Positions 7,081 to 15,514 of a stretch of DNA of 64,000 nucleotides are shown here, piece by piece. A model generated the notes under the pieces. That model worked only from the letters and a program-made list of their open reading frames with translations. It was not told the DNA's origin and did not search any database. The DNA is taken from contig DBEP01000009.1 in the NCBI GenBank assembly GCA_002294045.1, positions 158,857-222,856 of the forward strand, written 5' to 3'. Both the position numbers and the translations under genes were made by a program. Position 1 is the first letter of the stretch. Every line of letters starts with the position of its first letter. This stretch comes from Lachnoclostridium sp. UBA903 (GTDB taxonomy: Bacteria > Bacillota > Clostridia > Lachnospirales > Lachnospiraceae).

Positions 7081-7097
7081 AATAATTAGTAATTATT
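7081..7097 (+). promoter_or_regulatory. Palindromic operator candidate for feoAB (Fur-like)
   Basis: AATAATTA-G-TAATTATT is a perfect 8-1-8 palindrome located about 10 bp past the -10 box, across the likely transcription start. Position and 7-1-7-like geometry fit a metal-dependent repressor such as Fur, which commonly controls feoAB. The bases differ from the TGATAAT consensus, so the regulator is inferred. Confidence 0.55.
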
Positions 7098-7130
7098 CTC
7101 AATAAGAAACACGGGAAAGGCGAGCTGTTT

Positions 7131-7358
7131 ATGACTCTTAAAGATGGACGGATCGGGCAGAGTTATCTTGTAAAAGAATTAAAACTGGAGCAGCAGGTAA
7201 GCCGCAGACTGGAAGCATTAGGTTTAATCAGCGGAACCAGGATACAACTGATGAATCAGAATACCGACGGAGCCGTGGTACTTAAGGTAAGGGGGAGCAG
7301 ACTGGCAATCGGGTATAGGATAGCCAAAGCCATCCGTATAGAGGAGGTGGCACGATGA
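7131..7358 (+). CDS. feoA: Ferrous iron transport protein FeoA
   Basis: 75 residues, an SH3-like fold by family. It reads GRIGQSYLVKELKLEQQVSRRLEALGLISGTRIQLM and ends with VVLKVRGSRLAIGYRIAKAIRIEE, the G..I-YR-A..I pattern of FeoA. It is cytoplasmic and supports FeoB. The stop overlaps the feoB start as ATGA. The ribosome site is GGAAAGG, and the promoter and operator upstream are described at 7043-7097. No feoC is visible. Confidence 0.9.
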   Translation: MTLKDGRIGQSYLVKELKLEQQVSRRLEALGLISGTRIQLMNQNTDGAVVLKVRGSRLAIGYRIAKAIRIEEVAR

Positions 7359-9415
7359 AAAAAGAACTGCGGGTAGGATTTGTAGGAAACCCTAACTGCG
7401 GTAAAACCACTCTTTTTAATGCCTATACGGGAGCGAAACTGAAAGTGGCCAACTGGCCGGGAGTAACCGTTGAGAAAAAAGAAGGCGGCTTTCAATATCG
7501 TAATCGTAAGTTCAAATTAGTGGACCTGCCCGGTACATATAGTTTAACCTCTTATACTATGGAAGAAAAGCTGACGAGACAGTATATTCTGGAGGATAAT
7601 GTGGATGTTATCATAGATGTGGCGGATGCATCCAGTCTGGAGAGAAATTTATATCTGACTTTGCAATTAACAGAGCTTGGGAAACCGGTAGTTTTAGCCT
7701 TAAATATGATGGATATAGTAAAAGAGAGGGGAATGGAAATTGATATTTACCGGTTGCAGGAGTTGCTTGGAATACCGGTTATACCTGTTTCTGCAAGAAA
7801 GAAAACCGGCCTTGACACATTAATGTGTGCCGTGGCCCAATACAATTCCCAAGAAAAAGACGGCAATCCGGTACAACACCAGGAAGAAAAGAAGAGGCTG
7901 CAAAGTTCCTCCCTAAAGAAACATACGGAATTAAAAATTGCTTATACGGATGAGATAGAATATAAAATCTATAAGATTTCAAATATATTAAAAGAAAAAT
8001 ATCCTGACATAAAAAATCTCAGATGGCATGCAATCAAGATGCTGGAACAGGATTTTGAGGCTATGGAACAATATCCGGTAAATCTAAAAAGGCTTGTAAA
8101 CCGCAATTATGAAACAGACATAATTAACCGCAAATATGACTTTATTGAGAAAATAATAGAGGAAGTATTGGTTAATAAGAATAGAAAGGAAGAAGCAACC
8201 GATAGGGTGGACCGCATATTAACCGATAAATATCTGGGAATGCCTATTTTCCTGCTGATAATGGCCGGGGTATTTTTTCTCACCTTCACCATAGGAGATA
8301 GGCTGAAAGGAATTTTTGAAACAGCACTAAATGTCATCTCGGACATGGTGCTTCATTTTTTAACCGTAACAGGCACGAGCAAGATGCTGACTTCCTTAAT
8401 TGTCGATGGAATTATAGCAGGTGTGGGAGGCATATTGACTTTTTTACCCAATATCTTTATTTTATTTCTGGCCCTGGCATTTCTGGAAGACAGCGGCTAT
8501 ATGTCCCGTGTGGCATATGTAATGAATGGGCTTATGGGTAAAATCGGTTTGTCCGGAAAGGCATTCATTCCCATGCTGTTAGGATTCGGCTGTACGGTTC
8601 CGGCGGTTATGGCTTCCCGAACCTTGGAGAATGTAAAAGACAGGCGAAAGACCATAATGATAATACCGTTTATGTCCTGCAGTGCCAAAATCCCTGTCTA
8701 CGTGTTGTTATCAGGGATGTTTTTTGGAAAATATGCGACTCTTGCCGCTTTTTCCATGTATGTTATTGGTCTGGCAGCAGGTATTCTGGCAGCTTGTTTA
8801 ATGAACAGAATGGACAGAGGGAAGGATAAAAACAGGAGTAACACCTTACTGATAGAATTACCCGAATATAAAGCGCCCAATGGCAGAACCATATTAATCT
8901 ACGTATGGGATAAAGTAAAGGATTATCTGAATAAGGCGGGCACCATCATATTTTTGGCCTCCGTCGTGATATGGTTTGTTCTGAATTTTGGTTATGACGG
9001 CATGGTTGGTAGCATGTCGGACAGTTTTGGGGCCGCATTGGGCCGCCGTCTGGTACCCATATTAAAGCCGGCCGGGTTAGGTTTATGGCAGATGGGGGTA
9101 GCTTTAATATCGGGACTGGCTGCAAAGGAAGTCGTTGTATCCAGTTTCAGCGTTTTATTTGGAATTCCCAACATAAACTCTGCCGAAGGCATGAACAGTC
9201 TGGCGCAGATACTGAAACCCGCCGGATTCGGGGCTTTGAATGCGTATGCGTTAATGGTATTTTGCTTATTATATACACCCTGTGCGGCTGCAATGGGTGT
9301 AATTGCAAGAGAATTAAAATCAGTCAAATGGACCTTATTCATAGTATTTTTCCAGCTGGCAATTGCGTGGCTTGCGGCAGTCTTAATCTTCCAGGCGGGA
9401 AGTCTGTTTTTGTAA
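7355..9415 (+). CDS. feoB: Ferrous iron transporter FeoB
   Basis: 686 residues. The N-terminal G domain shows G1 GNPNCGKTT, the WPGVTVE switch, G3 DLPGTYSL, G4 NMMD and G5 VSARKKTG. A helical spacer follows (about 170-290), then the membrane domain with the gate motifs GFGCTVPAVMASRTLE, PFMSCSAKIPVYVLL and YTPCAAAMGVIARE. It moves Fe(II) across the cytoplasmic membrane and is essential to anaerobic iron uptake in many bacteria. It is translationally coupled to feoA by an ATGA overlap. Length and motifs are complete; this looks like a functional copy. Confidence 0.97.
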   Translation: MKKELRVGFVGNPNCGKTTLFNAYTGAKLKVANWPGVTVEKKEGGFQYRNRKFKLVDLPGTYSLTSYTMEEKLTRQYILEDNVDVIIDVADASSLERNLYLTLQLTELGKPVVLALNMMDIVKERGMEIDIYRLQELLGIPVIPVSARKKTGLDTLMCAVAQYNSQEKDGNPVQHQEEKKRLQSSSLKKHTELKIAYTDEIEYKIYKISNILKEKYPDIKNLRWHAIKMLEQDFEAMEQYPVNLKRLVNRNYETDIINRKYDFIEKIIEEVLVNKNRKEEATDRVDRILTDKYLGMPIFLLIMAGVFFLTFTIGDRLKGIFETALNVISDMVLHFLTVTGTSKMLTSLIVDGIIAGVGGILTFLPNIFILFLALAFLEDSGYMSRVAYVMNGLMGKIGLSGKAFIPMLLGFGCTVPAVMASRTLENVKDRRKTIMIIPFMSCSAKIPVYVLLSGMFFGKYATLAAFSMYVIGLAAGILAACLMNRMDRGKDKNRSNTLLIELPEYKAPNGRTILIYVWDKVKDYLNKAGTIIFLASVVIWFVLNFGYDGMVGSMSDSFGAALGRRLVPILKPAGLGLWQMGVALISGLAAKEVVVSSFSVLFGIPNINSAEGMNSLAQILKPAGFGALNAYALMVFCLLYTPCAAAMGVIARELKSVKWTLFIVFFQLAIAWLAAVLIFQAGSLFL

Positions 9416-9439
9416 AAATGTAAAAAGGTACTGTTAAAT

Positions 9440-9560
9440 TGACACGCTGACATCCTGACAACTGCCTTCGTATCCGGCAACTAAGTTGTGGCAGGCCGCC
9501 GCGGCTGCCGCTGCGCCTCATTCCCCCGCTCTGCGGATGCGGAGACTGCCCGTAAGGAAT
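9440..9560. other. GC-rich intergenic patch
   Basis: Between feoB and the SDR gene, 9485-9545 is strikingly GC-rich (for example GGCCGCCGCGGCTGCCGC) in a low-GC neighbourhood, next to the small palindrome CAACTAAGTTG. I see no gene, no T-run terminator and no match to the other repeats in the window. Confidence 0.4.
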
Positions 9561-9615
9561 AAAAGGTATGGATAAAAAATAGGACAGGAAACGACAAAAA
9601 AGGAAGGTGATAGAA

Positions 9616-10344
9616 ATGAATTTTACGGATAAAATTGTGGTAATTACCGGCGGGGCCAACGGTATCGGCAGAAATATGGTGCAGGAATTTATGGCGGCAG
9701 GGGCAAAAGCGGCGGTAATAGATGCGGACCCTAAGGGAGCGGCCTGCGACCTTTATTACCAGGGGGATATTGCCGAAGAAAAAAATCTGGAACAATTTGT
9801 TTCACAAGTCATTACAAAATATGAAAAGATTGATTACTTAATTAACAATGCTTGTTTAAGCCGCAAAGGAATTCTTTCCGCCTGCGGCTTCGAGGATTTC
9901 AACTATGTGTTAAAGGTTGGAGTGACAGCACCCTATATGCTGACCAGGCTGTTTTTAAAGTACTTTAATAAAAACGGGGCCGTTGTCAATATATCTTCCA
10001 CAAGAGCCGCAATGTCCCAGGCGGACACGGAAAGCTACAGTGCCGCCAAGGGGGGAATTGCAGCCCTGACCCATGCAATGGCCATAAGTCTTGCGGGAAA
10101 GGTAAGGGTGAATTCTGTTTCCCCGGGCTGGATTGATACCGCAAGGAGCGGCCAAAGCAGGGAGGATAAAGAACAGCACCCGGTCAAGCGGATTGGAGAA
10201 CCTTATGATATTACCAGAACGGTAATGTTTTTGTGCAGCGAGGACAGCGGTTTTATAACGGGGGAAAATATAACCGTGGACGGAGGCATGACAAAACGGA
10301 TGATATATCATAATGACGACGGATGGAAGTATGGAGGAATTTGA
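9616..10344 (+). CDS. SDR family oxidoreductase
   Basis: 242 residues. The ATG at 9616 is preferred over the GTG at 9607 because AGGAAGG lies 8 bp upstream of it. Classical short-chain dehydrogenase marks are present: TGGANGIG cofactor loop near 12-19, NNAC near 80, the YSAAKGG catalytic Tyr/Lys near 140, SPGWIDT, and a VDGGMTKRM end. Substrate unknown; related sequences act on sugars, fatty acyl groups or polyols with NAD(P)H. It stands alone between feoB and dgt with its own strong terminator. Confidence 0.88.
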   Translation: MNFTDKIVVITGGANGIGRNMVQEFMAAGAKAAVIDADPKGAACDLYYQGDIAEEKNLEQFVSQVITKYEKIDYLINNACLSRKGILSACGFEDFNYVLKVGVTAPYMLTRLFLKYFNKNGAVVNISSTRAAMSQADTESYSAAKGGIAALTHAMAISLAGKVRVNSVSPGWIDTARSGQSREDKEQHPVKRIGEPYDITRTVMFLCSEDSGFITGENITVDGGMTKRMIYHNDDGWKYGGI

Positions 10345-10378
10345 AGTGAGATAAAACCAGCAGGCAGAAGGCGATTGG

Positions 10379-10447
10379 CCTGCCGTAATTGAACTGTTCC
10401 CGGTTAAGCAGAAAGGGAACGGTTCAATTACGGCAGGTTTTCTCTTC
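10379..10447 (+). terminator. Very long rho-independent terminator
   Basis: A 23-bp stem, CCTGCCGTAATTGAAC at its base against GTTCAATTACGGCAGG, with one G-U pair and a loop of about 13 nt, then TTTTCTCTT. It ends the SDR transcript about 40 bp after the stop. The stem is unusually long for a simple terminator. Confidence 0.85.
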
Positions 10448-10578
10448 GGTAAACTGAAAAGAAAGGAAATTGCGCCCCATAAAGCAAAAAAAAACTAAAA
10501 ATAAAAAAGGAAATAATCAAGTTTGGTAGAATATTAATAATATAGGGATTTAATTTCACGGAAAGGGGAATGAAATAG

Positions 10579-11628
10579 ATGAATGATCGAAGGGAGTCAG
10601 ACAATTTTGAGCAAAAGATCAACATGCGCCGGAAGCTGGAACAAAGAGAGCATGAATTTCTGAGTCCGTATGCAGCCTTCAGCGACAGCTCCTTGGGGCG
10701 GGATATTTATGAAGAACCCTGCGATATACGGCCTATTTACCAGAGGGACCGCGACAGAATTCTGCATTCCAAGTCCTTCCGCAGATTAAAGCATAAAACC
10801 CAGGTATTTTTAGCTCCTGAAGGAGACCATTATCGTACAAGGCTAACCCATACCCTGGAGGTATCCCAGAATGCCAGAACCATTGCAAGGGCACTGCGTC
10901 TGAATGAAGATTTAACAGAAGCCATTGCCCTGGGACATGATTTGGGGCATACCCCCTTTGGACATGCAGGGGAGAGAGCCCTTAACCAGGTCTGCCCGGA
11001 GGGATTTGAACATCATATACAAAGCATACGGGTGGTAGAATTGCTGGAGAATCATGGAAAAGGCCTAAACCTTACCGAGGAAGTAAGGGACGGCATATTA
11101 AATCACCAGACAAAAGGCTGCCCGGCTACCCTGGAAGGGAAAATAGTCCGTTTATCGGACAAGATTGCTTATATTAACCATGATATCGATGATGCCATCC
11201 GGGGACATATCATTACGGAGGAAGAGATTCCGAAGGAATATACGGATGTTTTAGGGCACAGCCCGACAGAACGTTTAAATACCATTATCCACGATATCAT
11301 AATCCACAGTGAGGATACCGATGACATTACCATGTCTTCGGAGGTACACCAGGCAATGTTTGAGATGAGAAGATACATGTTCCGGAGTGTGTATACCAAT
11401 CCGGTGGCCAAGGGAGAGGAACAGAAGGCGGAATCCATGCTGACCCATCTGTTTGAGTTTTATACCAGGAATCTGGAGCTTCTGCCGGAGGAGTATCTGT
11501 ACAGGATGGAGAGCAAGGGCGAGACGGCTACCAGGGCAGTCTGTGATTATATAGCAGGTATGACGGACCGCTTTGCGGTAGCTAAATTCAGGGAATTGTC
11601 CATCCCAAGATCCTGGAGTATTTATTGA
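10579..11628 (+). CDS. dgt: Deoxyguanosinetriphosphate triphosphohydrolase-like protein (HD family)
   Basis: 349 residues, the short bacterial dGTPase-like form. The HD domain is clear: RLTHTLEVSQNARTIA, then IALGHDLGHTPFGHAGE with the HD pair and following His residues, then NHQTKGCPATLEGKIVRLSDKIAYINHDIDDA. Family members hydrolyse dNTPs to deoxynucleosides and triphosphate. The start has an AAAGGGG site. It leads the conserved dgt-dnaG-rpoD-trmK order seen in many Clostridia, 56 bp ahead of dnaG. Substrate preference cannot be read from the sequence. Confidence 0.9.
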   Translation: MNDRRESDNFEQKINMRRKLEQREHEFLSPYAAFSDSSLGRDIYEEPCDIRPIYQRDRDRILHSKSFRRLKHKTQVFLAPEGDHYRTRLTHTLEVSQNARTIARALRLNEDLTEAIALGHDLGHTPFGHAGERALNQVCPEGFEHHIQSIRVVELLENHGKGLNLTEEVRDGILNHQTKGCPATLEGKIVRLSDKIAYINHDIDDAIRGHIITEEEIPKEYTDVLGHSPTERLNTIIHDIIIHSEDTDDITMSSEVHQAMFEMRRYMFRSVYTNPVAKGEEQKAESMLTHLFEFYTRNLELLPEEYLYRMESKGETATRAVCDYIAGMTDRFAVAKFRELSIPRSWSIY

Positions 11629-11684
11629 TGACATTTGATTTCGGTTTATAAGGGTCCGATATAAAAATAAGAGAGGAGAGTTCC

Positions 11685-13472
11685 ATGTTTTATCCTGAAG
11701 AATTAGTGGAAGAAATCAGACTGAAAAATGACATTGTAGACGTAATCGGTTCCTACGTGAAACTTCAGAAAAAAGGCGGAAGCCATATGGGGCTCTGTCC
11801 GTTTCATAATGAGAAATCACCCTCCTTTAGCGTAAGCGCATCAAAACAGATGTATCATTGCTTTGGCTGCGGAGTCGGGGGGAATGTTTTTACTTTTATA
11901 ATGGAATATGAGAATTATACTTTTGTGGAGGCTCTGAAATTTTTAGCTAACCGGGTAGGAATTAATCTGCCGGAAGCGGAGTACAGTGAGGAGGCAAAAA
12001 AGCAGGCCGGCTTAAAAGCCAGGCTGCTGGAAATAAATAAGGAAGCTGCCAAGTATTTTTATTACCAGCTAAAGTCCGAACGCGGACAAGCAGCCTACGG
12101 ATATTTAAAAAGCAGGGAGCTTTCCGACGAGACCATAAAACAGTTTGGTCTGGGTTATTCCAATAAAACCGGGGATGACCTTTATCAGTATTTAAAGCAC
12201 TTAGGATATGAAGACGGTATATTAAGGGAATCCGGTTTAATAAGCTTTGATGAAACCAGAAAAGTATATGACAAATTCTGGAACCGGGTTATGTTTCCCA
12301 TTATGGATGCAAATAACAAGGTAATCGGCTTCGGCGGACGTGTCATGGGGGATGGAATGCCGAAATACCTTAATTCTCCGGAAACAAAACTTTTTGATAA
12401 AAGCCGGAATCTGTACGGTCTTAATTTCGCAAGAATCTCAAGAAAACCCAATATTATAATCTGTGAGGGGTATATGGATGTTATTGCCCTGCACCAGGCG
12501 GGCTTTAACAACGCCGTGGCTTCACTGGGTACGGCATTTACAGGGCTGCAGGCTAATTTGCTGAAGCGCTATACCAGTGAAGTATTATTGACCTACGACA
12601 GCGATGAAGCAGGAACGAAAGCGGCATTAAGGGCTATCCCCATCTTAAAGGAAGCAGGTCTGACCGCTAAGGTTGTTGACATGAAACCATATAAGGACCC
12701 GGATGAATTTATCAAGGCCCTGGGCCCGGATGAATTTAAAAAGCGGCTGGATACTGCCGGTAATGCTTTCCTTTTTGAAGTGGATGTTATGGAACGGGAC
12801 TATGATTTAAACGATCCGGAGCAGAAAACCAGGTTTTTTAATGAAACAGCCAGGAAGATGCTGGTATTTACCGAAGAGATTGAAAGAAATATATATATTG
12901 AGGCCGTTGCATCCAAATACAGGATAGGCTTTGACAATTTAAAAAAGCTGGTAAATCGTTACGGGGCCCAGCTTGTAATAGGGCAGAACGAACAGCCGAA
13001 GGAGAGGATGGCAGACAGGGGAAGACAGAAAAACAAACCGGAGGACGGTATAAAGCAATCCCAGAAAATACTCCTGACCTGGCTGATTGAGGATACGGGA
13101 ATATTTGAGAAAATAAAAGGTATCATAAGTCCAGGGGATTTTACGGAGGAACTATATAAACAGGTTGCGGAAATACTGTTTCAACAATATGAGACGGAAC
13201 ATGCCGTAACACCTGCTAAAATAATCAACCATTTTGAAAGCAAAGAAGAGCAGAACGAAGCCGCGTCCCTTTTTAATATGGCAATGAGGGAGGAAATGAG
13301 TGATTTACAGCGGAGGAAAGCATTGGAAGAAACGGTGCTGCGTATTAAGAAGAACAGTCTGGATATGCAAAGCAAGAAAGCCATAGAAAACAATGACATT
13401 CAGGCACTCCAGATTATTATCCGGGAACAGGCAGATTTACAGAAATTGCATATTTCCTTTAAGGATGGTTAA
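11685..13472 (+). CDS. dnaG: DNA primase DnaG
   Basis: 595 residues, full length. The N-terminal CHC2 zinc finger is visible (CPFHNEKSPSF and YHCFGCGVGGN, about 39-63), followed by the RNA polymerase core and TOPRIM segment (IICEGYMDVIAL near 258; TYDSDEAGTKAA near 305), and a DnaB-binding helical C-terminus. It makes RNA primers at the replication fork. GAGAGGAG precedes the start. The gene precedes rpoD by 166 bp, the classic macromolecular synthesis operon order. Confidence 0.97.
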   Translation: MFYPEELVEEIRLKNDIVDVIGSYVKLQKKGGSHMGLCPFHNEKSPSFSVSASKQMYHCFGCGVGGNVFTFIMEYENYTFVEALKFLANRVGINLPEAEYSEEAKKQAGLKARLLEINKEAAKYFYYQLKSERGQAAYGYLKSRELSDETIKQFGLGYSNKTGDDLYQYLKHLGYEDGILRESGLISFDETRKVYDKFWNRVMFPIMDANNKVIGFGGRVMGDGMPKYLNSPETKLFDKSRNLYGLNFARISRKPNIIICEGYMDVIALHQAGFNNAVASLGTAFTGLQANLLKRYTSEVLLTYDSDEAGTKAALRAIPILKEAGLTAKVVDMKPYKDPDEFIKALGPDEFKKRLDTAGNAFLFEVDVMERDYDLNDPEQKTRFFNETARKMLVFTEEIERNIYIEAVASKYRIGFDNLKKLVNRYGAQLVIGQNEQPKERMADRGRQKNKPEDGIKQSQKILLTWLIEDTGIFEKIKGIISPGDFTEELYKQVAEILFQQYETEHAVTPAKIINHFESKEEQNEAASLFNMAMREEMSDLQRRKALEETVLRIKKNSLDMQSKKAIENNDIQALQIIIREQADLQKLHISFKDG

Positions 13473-13638
13473 AATACTAGTGACTATCCGGTCGCTTCGG
13501 GAGATTTTACCGGAATTTCGGATTGGCAGGCGGGGCTGCGGCTTGCGCTTAATTATGGAATACAAGCTTTTTATATAGATGAATAAGATGACAGGAAGAA
13601 AATACGGTAAATTAATAGTAAAGGAGGATGGATAAAGA

Positions 13639-14730
13639 ATGGATGAGAGCATGGTTAAATTCTCGGAAAAGCTGAAAGAATTACTGGTCTTTGCCAAGAA
13701 AAAGAAGAATGTACTTGAGTTTCAGGAAATAAATGATTTCTTTGTTGATTTTGAAATGGATCCCGCCATGGTTGAGAGAATATACGAATTTCTTGAAGCA
13801 AACAATGTCGATGTATTGAGAATAACGGATGAAGAAGATGATATAATATTAGAGGATGAGGAAGAACTGGAGGAGATTGACTTCTCCATACCCGAAGGTA
13901 TCAGTATTGATGACCCGGTCAGGATGTATTTAAAAGAAATCGGCAAGGTTCCTTTATTGAGTGCGGATGATGAAATCGAGCTGGCCAGGAGAATGAAAGT
14001 CGGGGACGCGGAAGCTAAGAAACGGCTGGCGGAGGCCAACCTCCGGCTTGTAGTCAGTATAGCAAAGCGTTATGTAGGCAGGGGCATGATGTTTTTGGAC
14101 CTGATTCAGGAAGGCAATCTGGGATTAATTAAGGCGGTGGAAAAGTTTGACTATACCAAGGGTTTTAAATTCAGCACCTATGCGACCTGGTGGATCAGAC
14201 AAGCCATTACCAGAGCCATTGCCGACCAGGCCAGAACCATACGTATTCCGGTGCATATGGTAGAAACCATTAACAAATTAATACGGGTGCAAAGGCAGCT
14301 GCTCCAGGAATTAGGCAGAGAACCTTCTCCTGAGGAGGTTGCGGTTGAAATGAATATCCCGGTGGAACGGGTAAGGGAAATCCAAAAGATATCCCAGGAA
14401 CCGGTGTCCTTAGAAACACCTATCGGTGAGGAAGAAGACAGCCACCTGGGAGATTTTATCCAGGATGATAATGTACCGGTACCGGCTGATGCAGCCGCAT
14501 TTACTCTGTTGAAAGAGCAGTTAATTGATGTGCTGGGTACCCTGACCGACAGGGAACAGAAGGTATTAAGGCTGCGTTTCGGCCTGGATGACGGACGAGC
14601 CCGTACTCTGGAAGAAGTAGGTAAAGAGTTTAATGTAACCAGAGAGAGGATCCGTCAAATCGAAGCGAAAGCTTTGCGTAAATTAAGACATCCGAGCCGA
14701 AGCCGTAAACTAAAGGATTATTTGGAATAA
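13639..14730 (+). CDS. rpoD: Primary sigma factor RpoD/SigA
   Basis: 363 residues with an acidic region 1.1/1.2 insert (EDDIILEDEEELEEIDF). DPVRMYLKEIGKVPLL is region 1.2; LRLVVSIAKRYVGRGMMFLDLIQEGNLGL and KFSTYATWWIRQAITRAIADQ are region 2; GREPSPEEVA is region 3; VLRLRFGLDDG..TLEEVG and VTRERIRQIEAKALRKLRHPSRS are region 4. The ribosome site is AAGGAGG. Housekeeping sigma factor, consistent with the many TTGACA/TATAAT promoters in the window. Confidence 0.98.
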   Translation: MDESMVKFSEKLKELLVFAKKKKNVLEFQEINDFFVDFEMDPAMVERIYEFLEANNVDVLRITDEEDDIILEDEEELEEIDFSIPEGISIDDPVRMYLKEIGKVPLLSADDEIELARRMKVGDAEAKKRLAEANLRLVVSIAKRYVGRGMMFLDLIQEGNLGLIKAVEKFDYTKGFKFSTYATWWIRQAITRAIADQARTIRIPVHMVETINKLIRVQRQLLQELGREPSPEEVAVEMNIPVERVREIQKISQEPVSLETPIGEEEDSHLGDFIQDDNVPVPADAAAFTLLKEQLIDVLGTLTDREQKVLRLRFGLDDGRARTLEEVGKEFNVTRERIRQIEAKALRKLRHPSRSRKLKDYLE

Positions 14731-14784
14731 CGGTTTTAAAAGGATAAGATTTAAGCATAAAATGAACAAAAGAAAGAGGATGCC

Positions 14785-15495
14785 ATGCAATTATCGAAAC
14801 GATTAAAGGCAGTTGCAGATTCTGTTACCACAGGAAACAGGGTTGCCGATGTAGGATGCGACCATGCCTACATACCGATATATCTTATTAAAAATCACAT
14901 AGCAACGGATGTAATTGCAATGGACATAAATAAAGGTCCCCTTGATCGGGCAAAAGAAAATATTTATCATTATGGCTGCGGCGAACGTATAGAAACCAGG
15001 CTGTCGGACGGACTGCACCGGTTAATGCAGGGAGAAGCCGATACCATACTGATTGCCGGGATGGGCGGAGCTTTAATGGTTAAAATACTGGAAGAAGGCA
15101 TGGAAGCCGTGGGCAGAAGCAGGGAACTAATCCTTCAGCCCCAGTCGGAAATTTTCCTGGTCCGTAAATTCTTACATCGGATAGGTTTTGGGATAGAGCA
15201 GGAACAAATGGTGAAAGAAGACGGAAAGTATTACTTCATTATAAAAGCAAAACCCGGATCGGACACAAAGCCCTATGAACGGGAAATATTCTACCGGTAC
15301 GGCAGATTATTGCTGGAACAAAGAGAACCTCTTATAAAAGAATATCTGGAACGGGAGCGCAGGATACTCAATGAGGTAGCAGAAGAACTTAGTTCCAATC
15401 TTACCGAAAAATCCAGATTACGGCTGGAGGAGGTTCAGCAGGAAATCTCCTGTATAGAGGAAGGATTATCTTATTTTACGCAGCGTGTTTTTTAG
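14785..15495 (+). CDS. trmK: tRNA (adenine22-N1)-methyltransferase TrmK
   Basis: 236 residues. VADVGCDHAYIPIYLI is the SAM-binding motif I with the TrmK-typical GCDHA, IAMDINKGPLDRAKENI is motif II, and IAGMGGALMVKILEEG is the TrmK signature region. A helical coiled tail of ~60 residues follows. It methylates A22 in the D-loop of tRNA. It lies 54 bp after rpoD with an AAAGAGG site; its usual neighbour, the Nif3-like gene, is absent here and a nucleoside kinase follows instead. Confidence 0.93.
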   Translation: MQLSKRLKAVADSVTTGNRVADVGCDHAYIPIYLIKNHIATDVIAMDINKGPLDRAKENIYHYGCGERIETRLSDGLHRLMQGEADTILIAGMGGALMVKILEEGMEAVGRSRELILQPQSEIFLVRKFLHRIGFGIEQEQMVKEDGKYYFIIKAKPGSDTKPYEREIFYRYGRLLLEQREPLIKEYLERERRILNEVAEELSSNLTEKSRLRLEEVQQEISCIEEGLSYFTQRVF

Positions 15496-15514
15496 GTTTG
15501 GAAGGAGGTTTTTT

